Of a stretch of DNA of 64,000 bases, positions 23,654-33,003 are shown piece after piece. Position numbers and translations under genes: made by a program. The notes beneath the pieces are model-generated. The model saw nothing but the letters and a program-made list of their open reading frames with translations. It did no database searches and had not been told where the DNA came from. Every line of letters starts with the position of its first letter. The stretch's first letter is position 1. Source of the DNA: Lepas anatifera (taxonomy: Eukaryota > Arthropoda > Thecostraca > Lepadidae); contig JAOTON010001929.1 of the NCBI GenBank assembly GCA_034440635.1, positions 2,245,001 through 2,309,000 of the forward strand. Reading direction: 5' to 3'.

Positions 23654-24012
23654 AATCCCATCCTCTTTATCCTCACCTTTCCTCATCCTTACCATCTCCT
23701 TCCATAGTTTATAATCACTTCATACTCATTGCGACAACACTTTAAAAGCCACCTCATTTGTGTGGAAGTGTGAGTAATACATAATGATGATGATGGGTCA
23801 TGGCACAAAATCTGGTAGATAAACTTTAAAATATCCGTTTGATCGTATAGCGAGAAATTGGACGTCATAAAAAATGAAGTGCTGAAGCTGTCCTTGAAAT
23901 GGGAAGCTCTCGTGAGTACCTTGTCCTTCCCGGCTTATTTACCTACCTACCTATCCTTCTTGAATACTGTCTTGTACCTTCATATAGCCGCATAACCGTG
24001 TCCACACTCCCC

Positions 24013-24015
<3 letters not shown>

Positions 24016-24058
<43 letters not shown>
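24016..24058. repeat. (AT)n microsatellite
   Basis: About 42 bases of uninterrupted AT dinucleotides. Confidence 0.95.
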
Positions 24059-24063
<5 letters not shown>

Positions 24064-24923
24064 GATATTAAACATTTAAACATAAATATTCCTTTTGCTC
24101 ACCGACTTGAGCTTGCCCCCTCTCCAGGCGACCTGCTGCATCCGCCCCTGTCAACTATCAGGTAAAAAGCTTGGGCGACGTCCTTACCTCTAAGCCAATC
24201 GTGCCTAGGCTGTCATAATGTTCAAGCGCCGCCACTGTCTATCGTGCAATGTATACAGGTTTTATCATGATTCTGGTCCTATTGGACTGTTCAAAATGCT
24301 TTGATGTAATTGCGCACGACAAACTACTCGACAAATTACACCTGTATGGCATAGAAAATCGTTGGTTTCTCGATTACCTCCATGGCCACAAGCAGAAGGT
24401 AAAAATTACCAAAAATGGTACCCAAACCATGTCGACTCTGCTTCCAAGAACTACTGGGGTTTATCCGGGGGAATGTTACCTTGTTTGCTCTTCTCTGTCT
24501 TCGCTAATGAGCTAAACTAGTATACCGAAAAGACCAAAATCGTGCAATATGCCGATGATACCCAAATCTTGATATCTGGCTCAAAACACAATGTCCTGGA
24601 CATGATTAGAGGTCTGGAGAAAGAGCTTTCATTGCTGTTCGATTATTTTGCACAAAACGGTCTAAAATCGAACGCGTCCAAAATTAAGGTAATTGTTTTT
24701 GGAACACCAGGTATGCTCAAGGATTTGCCCCCGTCAGCATTAGAGTCGCAAACATTACTGTCACTGAAGACCGGGCTGTAAAGAACCTAGGCCTGCATAT
24801 GGACAGACATTTGACCTACCAAACTCACATCGACAACATTGTCAGGAAATGTACAGGAATGCTGATCGGTCTGATCCACGCGAAACATGTCTTTCCCCAT
24901 TAGGTGCTAAAAGAAATTATTAA

Positions 24924-26123
24924 CCTTCGCCCGGGTGGGGGGGTCTTTTTTAGACCCCCTCGGGTTTTTTCCGAAGTGACCAAAAACACGGCGGCGCGCA
25001 GCGCCGCCAAACTTGGTCTAGCTGTTCCTTCATCATTTTTACATCTTTCCTGAAAATTTTGGATCAAGGTCATATCAGGTCAGGTCACCAGGTCAGGTGA
25101 AGTGACCTCACCTCAAAAAACACTTAGGACGACATAACTAAAAGAAGGGTTAATCGATCAAGTTGAAACTCATACCACATCTTGGGCCCACCAGGAACTA
25201 CAACATTTGTTCCGGGATTTTTGATATTGGTGACCTAAGGTCATGTGCAGAGCATGACCTCCCCATTGACAATGCATGGGGAAAATCACGAAATGAGCTT
25301 TTCTCAGTAAGTATGGATGGAATCAACTTCAAACATCGGTTGCGACTTGTTCTTAGCCCATTTCTGAAGCTGATACCAAAATTTTTGACTTGTGACCTTT
25401 AAAAGGTCACCTTAGGTCACATAAGCATTTTTTGGTGTTTTTCTCTATAAATTTTGAATAAACTAGGATAGAGCTTTTATTTTGTCACCAAAGTGTTTGT
25501 ATAGTCACTGGAAGTCAAATGATATACATCATGACTATACCAGGTCAAGTTGGGTCAGACCGTTGACCTGGGTCAGGTCAAATTCTTAAATTTGACCTGG
25601 CATAGCAATATCATATATCATTCGATTCGTATTGACGAGAGGATTGTAATGGTGCATAAACTATGGCTGTATCTTGTTTGGTTTGGAAGCTATTGGCGAA
25701 AAAGTAAACGCCCTTATGCATGGGTGGCTATGGACATTCCCAAGAATATGCCCAATATTTAGTGACCTGTAGCTCCCTAGGCTTTGACCTGACACGAAAA
25801 TGAATGCCACTGTAATGAAAGCACATCTCAAGAGCTTTCGAATGGTGTTAGGAAAATGTTTCTAGCTATCATAGTTTCTGAGATATAGGAGGTTTTCTTA
25901 GTACACCTCATACTAGCGATTTTGACCTATTTTGACCTCTGGTGACCTTGATATTGACCTGACAAGAAAAATGACCGAAGTATTTTCGATATCATTTTCG
26001 AAGAGCTTTCGATTGCCGTTTTGCGCTTTTTTCTAGCTCTCTTAGTTTTTGAGATCGTGGGGGGGTCTTTTAAGCCCCCCCCACCAGGGCGAAGGTGGCT
26101 CGTACCCGCCACCGGGGCAAGGG
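24924..26123 (+). mobile_element. TTAA element, family D copy 2 (1200 bp), inserted in LINE relic no. 1
   Basis: TTAA at 24920-24923 and 26124-26127. Left terminus CCTTCGCCCGGGTGG; right terminus reads inward CCCTTGCCCCGGTGG. It is very similar to copy 1 at 16411 along its length. Subterminal palindromes are GGGGTCTTTTTTAGACCCC on the left and GGGGGGTCTTTTAAGCCCCC on the right. AGGTCA half-sites are frequent. Excision on TTAA rejoins the LINE codons for VLKEIIN and the following residues. Confidence 0.9.
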
Positions 26124-26728
26124 TTAACGCGTAAGTCACTACATCAATTAGATACGGTATATCAATTTACGAAACTTCCGGCGTAACTCAGCTTCGCAGA
26201 ATCCAAAAATTGATACATTTTCGGTACGGGTAATCACTGGCAAAAGGAAATTTGAGCGTATAAGCCATGAGGTGCGTCGCCATGGACTTCCTGATTTGTC
26301 AGAACTTGTTGATTATCACCAGCTGTGTCTGGTGCAAAATGTACTCGTTACTGAACAACCGAGTGACCTGTGAAATATGTTTATGTATGCCACCATGGCA
26401 CGAGACAAGTTCACCAACCTCGACCTGCGCGTGCGAGAACTTGCGCAGGTAAAAGGAGACTGGGAAATGTTGACACAACCAAATATTACGCACTACCGTC
26501 TAACGTGCGCAATACCAGACAGACAGCTTTCAAACGCGCTTTAAGGGGCTATTTGCAGAGTGGACTGTGATTTTTGGTTTTCGCTTGAGTGGTAGGTATG
26601 CGTGGAGGTTTTAACTATCTTTGTCTTTTAAACCTGTGTATTTTACTTCTTTAATGTGCTTGACGTGCAACCATGAAAATCCTTGAATGGTCGGGGATGA
26701 TTGCGAATAAACTGATTCTGATTCTGAC

Positions 26729-27084
26729 GTTTTCATGATTTTCCACTAAAATACCCTTAATTACACTAAATTCCTGGATTCGACCAATATGCCACATTTC
26801 CTTTAACACTATTGCGCTCTCCAATCCTCAGAGGTCCCGGCACGGTCCCGGGTACAGACCCAGTTAATCCCGGCAAAGTCCCGACCGGGTCCAGCATCCG
26901 GTCCCGGCTTCGGGACGCCAGGACCAAAAATATAGCCTATGGTGCCGACCCCGTTGAATGTTCTCTGCAAAAGACGGATACTTACAAGACAGAGTAAATT
27001 TAAATTCGGAAAATGTCACAATTGTTCAGGAAGAACCAGACAGTAGTCGGAGGCAGTCACTGAAGAGCTGCTCTCTGCGGAGAC
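26729..27084. other. Spacer between LINE tail and transposon
   Basis: A short copy of the family E right end (CTGGATTCGACCAATATGCCAC, about 26774-26795) and a GC-rich GGTCCCGG-type stretch (26830-26920). No gene. Confidence 0.4.
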
Positions 27085-27748
27085 ACAATCATTAGACCGG
27101 ATCGTCCGGAACAACCTATATCGGGAGGGGTCATTTCACTTGCCTTTAGATGCGAATAGTTCGGAGAACACGAAAAAAGTATCAGAAAATTGTATTAAAT
27201 ACCTCCACGCCTCGAGTTTTTGCGTTGAAGAGTGCTGAGTTCAGGCGTTGAAGTCTCCCATTCGTTTTACTTGGTGTTAGGCACTACCATTCGCTTTGGT
27301 TATGTTCGATACCGTTTTAAAATGGGAAAACCCAAGAGAAGAAGTTATAACTCTATTTATAATTTAAACGTTAGAAATAAAAGATAACGTTTCAGCTCTA
27401 CCACTTCATCCCTTCTTTATTTTAAGACAAACACGTCTCTAGCAGTTAGCACTCTAAAGCTAAACCAAACTATTCGCTGTTTTTGCTCAGCATTAGGGTG
27501 CTATAGATGGATTTATTTGTTTTTTTAAGGATGTGATCAGGCCAGTATAGTCAAAACGTGTGTATATCTGTGTAACATGCAGGTGTAAGTTTGTTTATAT
27601 GTGTTGTAACCTTTGGACTGAAACAAATATTTCAAATTTATTCCCTTTGAGTTCCTTTTTCAAAACACGTGTCATTCCATCTATCAAAAACGTTTCATGT
27701 CATTCACACACTTGAAGGATCTTTATTTGGTACTATTACACTGTCACC

Positions 27749-29095
27749 CTATTTCCTTGAGGCTTCATTTGCCCACTCAACGAAACTTCGTTTGGTGTCT
27801 GTCTCTGGCAGTTCTTTTACGGAACGGGTGCGTGTAAGTATCATACGATGGCGTCTTTCATGGCCTGATACCTTTCCCGACGCTCTCGTGACTTCCGAGA
27901 CCCATCTTTCCACCCCTTGTGAATGACAAGGTATGTCGGGCACCTCTAGGGGCTTGGAGACCACCTGCTCAAGCTCTGCAGATGATATACTGAACGACAG
28001 AGGTGGCTCCGTCACAACTGTGTTCCTCCAGTCTATCAGTTGGTGGTACGCCTCCGATTCAAAGTTGACTTTTGGCACTAGGAATTGCCGAACCTGCTTT
28101 GGAGAGTGCATGCTTGACAAACGGCACCGGAGTATAGTCTGAACAGCCATTTTTCTAGTATCCTCATGCTCGTCTGCCAGCATTGCAATGAGTATATTTT
28201 CTGAGTGCGCCCAGTACGCATTCCTCTGCAAAACTGTTTGCGTGATCTGGCGGTCAATGTCTGGCAACCTTCTCGAGAGCAGTATCAGATACATAAAGTT
28301 GGGGGCTCCATCGGTGATTTTCCAATGTGTTTTGAACCTGAACCACCCGGGAGCATATTGGTTCAGGACAAAGAACACCAGTCGTTTGAGTTCGAGTGAT
28401 GGAGTGTGTTCAGATACGTAGAGACACAGAATTCTGTTGGCTAACGTAAGCCATCGTGCCTGATGTAGGGGTCCTGGTTGTTTTGTTAGAAGATCTTGAG
28501 GAAAACTGGCTTTCCCCTGCTGCACAGCCATACTCATGCGATACAGGTATTTCTGGTCCCTGCTCATATGTTTCTGTACCTCAACTGGAATTTCTTGTAC
28601 CATCCCTGGAACAGTTTCGAAATCTGCTAAGGGAAGAGAACAAAGATCCTTCTCTAACTCCCTTCCGATGGCCCCTTTGAACGAGCTGGGTCCGCTACTT
28701 TTCCCATCTGCGTCCTGAAAAACATGCCTAAGGGGAAGCTCATTTGCGTGGATACCACACACAACTTGTTGAAGAGGTCGTTCAAGAGCGTTCTCTAATC
28801 GGCGGTTTACACCACCGATATGTCCCGTGTTTACGGCTGTTCCATCACAGCCAACAACTTGGGGCTCAATCTCATATTCATCCAAAACATCTAAAAGCCC
28901 TTCAGCAATGTGTGGGGCTTTTCCACTCGTTGGTGTTATGTGGTCCATATATTTACATCCTGGTTCGGTAACGATCACATCATGCAACTCCTTCTTAGTT
29001 TTTCCATTCTTTTGAAGCGTCATGTCCTCCCTTCCGTCATAAAATACGCCAAGGACATCCTGCATTTCATATGAGTTTGCTTCTTTTTTCCCCAT
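27749..29095 (-). CDS. Transposase-like protein, catalytic frame (ORF2, 448 codons)
   Basis: The -1 frame continuation of ORF1, with its own ATG at 29093-29095. Motifs in order: YDGRED (Asp20); VVGCDGTAVNTG (Asp84); CGIHANELPLRH (Cys113, His116, Asn118, Glu119), then GKSSGPSSFKGAIGREL; HQARWLTLANRIL (about 211); LNQYAPGWFRFK (about 245); RNAYWAHSENILIAMLAD (Glu299). From memory this order is typical of a widespread uncharacterised invertebrate protein family. I infer a DDE/RNase H-like transposase core with Asp20, Asp84 and Glu299 as candidate catalytic residues, by analogy with hAT (second Asp followed by C-x2-H). No internal stop is present. A minus-strand AATAAA lies at 27637-27642, about 107 bases after the stop. 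TIRs and an exact 8-bp duplication around the gene support a mobile-element role. Confidence 0.8.
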   Translation of the reverse strand: MGKKEANSYEMQDVLGVFYDGREDMTLQKNGKTKKELHDVIVTEPGCKYMDHITPTSGKAPHIAEGLLDVLDEYEIEPQVVGCDGTAVNTGHIGGVNRRLENALERPLQQVVCGIHANELPLRHVFQDADGKSSGPSSFKGAIGRELEKDLCSLPLADFETVPGMVQEIPVEVQKHMSRDQKYLYRMSMAVQQGKASFPQDLLTKQPGPLHQARWLTLANRILCLYVSEHTPSLELKRLVFFVLNQYAPGWFRFKTHWKITDGAPNFMYLILLSRRLPDIDRQITQTVLQRNAYWAHSENILIAMLADEHEDTRKMAVQTILRCRLSSMHSPKQVRQFLVPKVNFESEAYHQLIDWRNTVVTEPPLSFSISSAELEQVVSKPLEVPDIPCHSQGVERWVSEVTRASGKVSGHERRHRMILTRTRSVKELPETDTKRSFVEWANEASRK

Positions 29096-30051
29096 AGCTC
29101 TCTCTGTCTCCTTATCTTGTTTCTGTCGACTAGATCCTTTGTCTTATCACCATTCACAATCCCGTAATCCATCAGAGCGGCGTTCAGTAAAGCTGCTGCC
29201 GCCCGGTCCGTCACGCCATACCTATCACACATTCGAGAATAGTTTGGTAATTGCCGATAGTTCCGCTCGCTTCTTTCGTCGTCCGTGTCAAGGCTCTCGC
29301 TTGAAGCCCCAGGTTCAGACGAGCTTGATTGGTCCTCTAAGCTATCTGGATCGGGTGAGGAGGTTGCACAGGCACTCGTATCTGCCCCACATTTTTCCTG
29401 ACCCTGGATCTCCCGCTTTGCCTCGAGGATTTTTTTGCATTGCTTTTCTAGAAGTTTGCTCGTGCCAGCCTTGTCCACATAACCAGAAAGAAACATTTTC
29501 CTTTTGGTCCTCTGATCCTTAATGAAACTCACTTCCAGCTTTGGAACTTTCTTATCAGGCGGGCAGCTGCGACAGGGTGCGTCTGAGAGATCGCATCGGC
29601 AGTGGAGGATGTCAAACAACTCATTGAATCGCGCGTTGATTATCTCAAAGATTCTGCCTCGCCTTGATCCCCACCTTTGCAACTTGATGGCGTCCGTATG
29701 CAGTTTCTCTATTTTCTGCAGGATTGTTCTCTCGGCAATAATGTTGCTTCGCTCCCACACAAGGCTCCCTGGCTCACTGCCAGATGCAGGGTTACTATTC
29801 ACGTCCTTTTTCGGCTCCCATAGAACCGTGTTTGATCTTTCCCACACTTTCAAAATGTCCTGCATCACCAGTGAAGACAAAGTGCGGATTTTCTGCCTCA
29901 AATCCCCGCACCTCACGTTTAGTTCGTTCCGGACATGCAAAAAGTGTTGGTATACATCGCGGTTGGTGGGCAACTGGGACTCAGGCAGGATGCAAGGATT
30001 GAAATCCAAGGTCTTGTAAGGCTTGGAACTATTTCTGGTCTTTGGCCCCAT
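29020..30051 (-). CDS. Transposase-like protein, N-terminal frame (ORF1, 343 codons)
   Basis: This is the 5' part of the transposon's only gene. It starts at the ATG at 30049-30051, 431 bp inside the right TIR. The N-terminal half is mostly helical and charged. A cysteine cluster C-x-C-x6-C-x2-C (residues 151-163, CRCDLSDAPCRSC) may bind zinc. An acidic, Ser-rich linker (about 225-265) follows. Residues near 270-320 (PNYSRMCDRYGVTDRAAAAL, then DLVDRNKIRR) match a motif I recognise from uncharacterised invertebrate proteins, where it precedes the catalytic part in one frame. Here the frame ends at TGA 29020-29022, after overlapping ORF2 by 76 bases. At codon 321-323 the sequence is A AAA AAG in the exact -1 frameshift register, so ORF1 and ORF2 could form a 767-residue protein. 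A simple indel in the A-run is the alternative. Confidence 0.75.
   Translation of the reverse strand: MGPKTRNSSKPYKTLDFNPCILPESQLPTNRDVYQHFLHVRNELNVRCGDLRQKIRTLSSLVMQDILKVWERSNTVLWEPKKDVNSNPASGSEPGSLVWERSNIIAERTILQKIEKLHTDAIKLQRWGSRRGRIFEIINARFNELFDILHCRCDLSDAPCRSCPPDKKVPKLEVSFIKDQRTKRKMFLSGYVDKAGTSKLLEKQCKKILEAKREIQGQEKCGADTSACATSSPDPDSLEDQSSSSEPGASSESLDTDDERSERNYRQLPNYSRMCDRYGVTDRAAAALLNAALMDYGIVNGDKTKDLVDRNKIRRQRELWGKKKQTHMKCRMSLAYFMTEGRT
29083..29089 (-). promoter_or_regulatory. Candidate -1 ribosomal frameshift site (A_AAA_AAG)
   Basis: In the ORF1 register the codons are GGA AAA AAG, which contain the canonical slippery heptamer in phase. A -1 slip continues as GAA GCA AAC, which is ORF2. 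A 7-bp stem (ATGTCCT at minus-strand 29058-29052 with AGGACAT at 29028-29022) begins 24 nt downstream, farther than the usual 5-9 nt, so stimulation by it is doubtful. Confidence 0.45.
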
Positions 30052-30490
30052 CGTGTTCTTATGATATATTATTTAGTGCTTCTTAATGGATTGGTGAGGC
30101 TGGAAGAGAGGGAACACGGTGTTAAAATACACTAAAATAGTCATCCGGCTATGGTATTATGGAAGCGATGGTTGACACACATGCATGAAATACCAATTGT
30201 TAACCAACGCACGTTATTTCCACGTTCATATGACCATATGGTAACGGTACGGCGAGCGCATTCGACCCGGTGATTTTTAAGTGGATAACACCGAGTTAAG
30301 TGAATGGAGACTGCAACGCCAGAAATTGCGCGTAGTGAGGATAAACATGCGATGTGTGGAGGTATTTAATATTAATTTACCAAACTTTTTACAACATAGA
30401 TGATCTATTTAGACCCCAAGGCAGGTCAAATGACCCCTCCCGATTTCGCCCTTCGGATTTCATCTGAGAACGATCCGGTCTAACAATCAT

Positions 30491-31064
30491 CATCGACTGA
30501 CTCGCTGTATGCTCCAACAGTTGCAGTCGAAGTCGATGTTTCCCATGTATTGCCGCTGCTGGACGGGACTACCGTTAGGGCTTTTGCTTGAACTAATCCT
30601 TTGAAGCTGATTTATTCTTCGCTGTGTGCTTTCAATTTCTTAATACCGTTTTCGAAACATAATAAGATGTGCTTTGGGTTTGTAAATTTATTTCAGAACC
30701 GAAGTGGCAAACATCAAGGGGGAACGTCCATCCAAACTGTGAACCAAAATAGGTCACTTTCATGCCTCAATAGAAATTAAAGCTGTCTTTTGGTACATTG
30801 ATTAAATCTCCTTTACCTCCTCTGCTGGTGACCTGAACCAAATGTCACTAAATCTACTTCACTTCTGTCATAGCACAGCCATATAGCTATGAATTCGCTT
30901 CCATCCAGGACCTGAATAATATTGATTCCACCTTGCTTCAAAATACATACTTTACAATATATGTTGTTTACGTTCCTTACTTTTAATGAAACCTTACTAA
31001 AGCCGAAAAAAGAGGAACAAATTAAAGACTAGAAGACATTTCTTTCTGTAACGGCACACCCTTA
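30491..31064. other. Spacer, nothing recognised
   Basis: AT-rich, no gene or bounded repeat seen. Confidence 0.4.
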
Positions 31065-31160
31065 TGAAAATTTCCACAATACCATGTGCTTATGTAGATG
31101 CATGTTTCCCTAGCAACAAACTTCTAACCCATAGTCTCCGCTGAGTACCCCACGCGTGCG
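31065..31160 (+). repeat. 96-bp duplicated segment, copy 1
   Basis: Matches 33160-33255 at 95 of 96 positions in direct orientation (TGAAAATTTCCACAATACCA to CCCACGCGTGCG). It is not a transposon end. Copy 2 sits inside the 27-bp minisatellite. Confidence 0.92.
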
Positions 31161-31854
31161 TGTCGTCTGTTGGCCCAAATGCCAGTCGGCCATCGGTGGG
31201 GTGCGCCGGGCGCCCGATTTTCGTGCCGCGTGGCGTCACTCTTTGGCTAATTATACATCAATTAATTCATGAACGCAAAATTTAATTGATGCTATTAAAA
31301 AGCTCAGGAACAGGGAAGTATTTTTCTTGCAGATTATTTTAAGGTAAATGGGTGGCCACACTTATAATTTTTTCTTCATAAATTGAATATAAATTTCCAA
31401 AAACTTAAAATAATTGCCTTTGAAAAACTTAAGTGTCAAAGTTGGATAATAGAATGTTAAATACAATCATGTTTCAAATGAGCATCCATAACAAAGGACT
31501 ACACAGAAAATAATGATTGTATGCCACCATGCTTTGCCAAAAACACGAATATTCATGACTTCAGCAAGCTGTAACTCCAAAACCCGTATTTTGAGAAAAT
31601 AAATATTCTTAAATCTGAATTCTACGCCACTGATAACCCTGTGTACGAAGTTGGAACGAAATCTGAGACTATGATATGTACTGTAGAATCCAGGTGGTGC
31701 CTGGTCGATTTGTCCTGGAACGCCCGAATTGTATAAATAATTGTATTTTTTTCGGAGCGATCAAAGATGGACAAAGTGAGATTTTAGGATCTCTGTACTT
31801 GTGTTGTCCATAAATAGTCATTTGTGGAATTTTTAAACAGCGGTGAATTCCCTG
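31161..31854. other. Spacer, nothing recognised
   Basis: A short GC-rich stretch (31161-31240) then AT-rich DNA. No gene. Confidence 0.4.
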
Positions 31855-31858
31855 TTAA

Positions 31859-32854
31859 CCCTCACCCCGGTGGGGGTGGGGGTGTTTGAACACCCCCTCG
31901 GGTTTTTCCGGTGGCACAAAAAAACGGCGGCGCGAAGCGCCACCGTAATTGGTACACCTTATCCTTGATCAACTCCGCAAATTTCCTTAAAATTTTAAGG
32001 TTAGGTCATCTCAGATCCGGTCACCAGTTCAGGTCAAGTGACCTCACCTCTAAACATGTTTAAGGCGGCATAAGTAATTAATAGGCGAATCTATCTGATT
32101 GAAACTTATACCACATAATAGGCCCAACGAAAGCTACAAACATATTCCAGGGTTTTCATAACGATGACCTAGGGTAAGGCATGGATCATGACCTCTCCAA
32201 TGGAATGCTTGGGAAAAAGGAATTGGACTGTATTTGTGTAGATACAGCTGAGAATACCTTCGTATTCTCCATATCATAGTATCCTGGGCATCTTTCCAGG
32301 CTCATCATACATTTTTTCGACCTGTGACCTCTTAGAGGTCATCTGGGGCTACTTAAGCAGTTTTCAGACTTGGGTCAATAGTTTTCTAGGCAATGAAGAT
32401 ACAGCTTTTAATTTTATACCTTTACGTTCTTATTTTGATTGCTATTAAGAGTCGATTGATATGCATATTAACTATGCTAGGTTGGATGGTGACCTCAGAT
32501 TGACATGACGTCGGGTCATTTTTGCGTTTTAACCTACTATAGTCATACTTTACATCATTAGATTCGCCGTAACGAGGCGAAGCGAACGGTTCCTACAAAG
32601 TTATCCTAGCTCAACTTCGTCAGACGCTAAAGCCCAGAAACTACTCAAACATGCAACCTTCTTTGGCCTGTCATGACCTCAATATTCACCTGAGTGAAAA
32701 AGGGACTGATATAGTTTCTTCGTGAATCTGTATAAGCTATCCAGCAGCATCACATTTTTTCGTTATCCTGCATAGGAACCGAGCTCGAGGGGGTGTTTGA
32801 GCACCCCCACCCCCACCAGGGCGCCGGTGGCTCGCAGGACCCCCGGGGCGGGTG
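31859..32854 (+). mobile_element. TTAA element, family F copy 1
   Basis: Left TTAA at 31855-31858, then CCCTCACCCCGGTGGGGG. The subterminal palindrome is GGGGGTGTTTGAACACCCCC on the left and GGGGGTGTTTGAGCACCCCC on the right. CGGGTTTTTC and GGCGGCGCGAAGCGCCACC follow on the left. The interior has many AGGTCA/TGACCT sites. The right terminus is decayed (GGGTGTCAAG in place of GGG-TTAA). Non-coding. Confidence 0.82.
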
Positions 32855-33003
32855 TCAAGACGGTGCTTTGGGGATTAGTGCTTGTCCCAGACTGCGCGCG
32901 CAGTTGACTGTGGGCGGTCTGTGACCGTCTGTGTCGTTGGCCAGTGCGCTGTGGTTGAATTACGCATTAGTCGCACCCTCCACCATACTGGCATTCTCAA
33001 CCC

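Larger units (their letters stand above)
18367..24237. mobile_element. hAT-type element, 5871 bp, perfect 13-bp TIRs and 8-bp TSD
   Basis: Termini are CAGTGGCGGCGCT and AGCGCCGCCACTG. The duplication TCTATCGT is exact at 18359-18366 and 24238-24245, and the LINE reading ...DLIYR / AMYTGF... resumes across it. This fits the hAT superfamily (8-bp duplication, CAGTGGCGG terminus). No transposase could be recognised: open frames inside are short and unlike hAT DDE or dimerisation domains. It contains a partial TTAA element (about 21440-22445), a hairpin at 23599-23653 and an AT microsatellite. It is probably non-autonomous or decayed. Confidence 0.88.
18000..26728 (+). pseudogene. CR1/L2-like LINE relic no. 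1 (RT and C-terminal part), split by two insertions
   Basis: Three plus-strand stretches together read as a reverse transcriptase of the CR1/L2 type. 18013-18366 gives the fingers region, with GIVPQPWKCGIVVPLPKGGD, NWRPVT and GYRKNHSTETALS. 24246-24780 gives the palm, with VLLDCSKCFDVIAHDKLL and the YADDTQI catalytic motif. 24781-24923 and 26124-26560 give the thumb and C-terminal region, with KNLGLH, VLKEIIN, RYGISIY and DLRVRELAQVKGDWEMLT. The 3' end GATTCTGATTCTGA at about 26710-26725 is a short repeat typical of L2/CR1 tails. Frameshifts and stops are present, so it is dead. A 5871-bp hAT-type element (18367-24237) and TTAA element D2 (24924-26123) interrupt it. Removing each on its target duplication restores continuity. 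Confidence 0.85.
27093..30482 (-). mobile_element. Near-complete 3390-bp DNA transposon, TAG...CTA termini, perfect 8-bp TSD
   Basis: The left end reads TAGACCGGATCGT, and about 30 bp further in ATCGGGAGGGGTCATTT; the right end read inward gives the same two blocks in the same order. ACAATCAT is exact on both sides (27085-27092 and 30483-30490). The only coding content is the minus-strand two-frame gene at 27749-30051. The exact duplication points to a fairly recent insertion. An 8-bp duplication is shared by hAT, P and some other superfamilies. The encoded protein is from an uncharacterised invertebrate family, so I do not assign a superfamily. Confidence 0.92.

Noticed and set aside
29022..29058. 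Stem downstream of the slippery site as a proven frameshift stimulator
   Set aside because: It starts 24 nt after the heptamer and has only 7 pairs; the usual spacing is 5-9 nt. Kept only as a note.
29139..30019. Plus-strand frames of 127 and 165 codons
   Set aside because: Antisense to the transposase-like gene and without recognisable domains.
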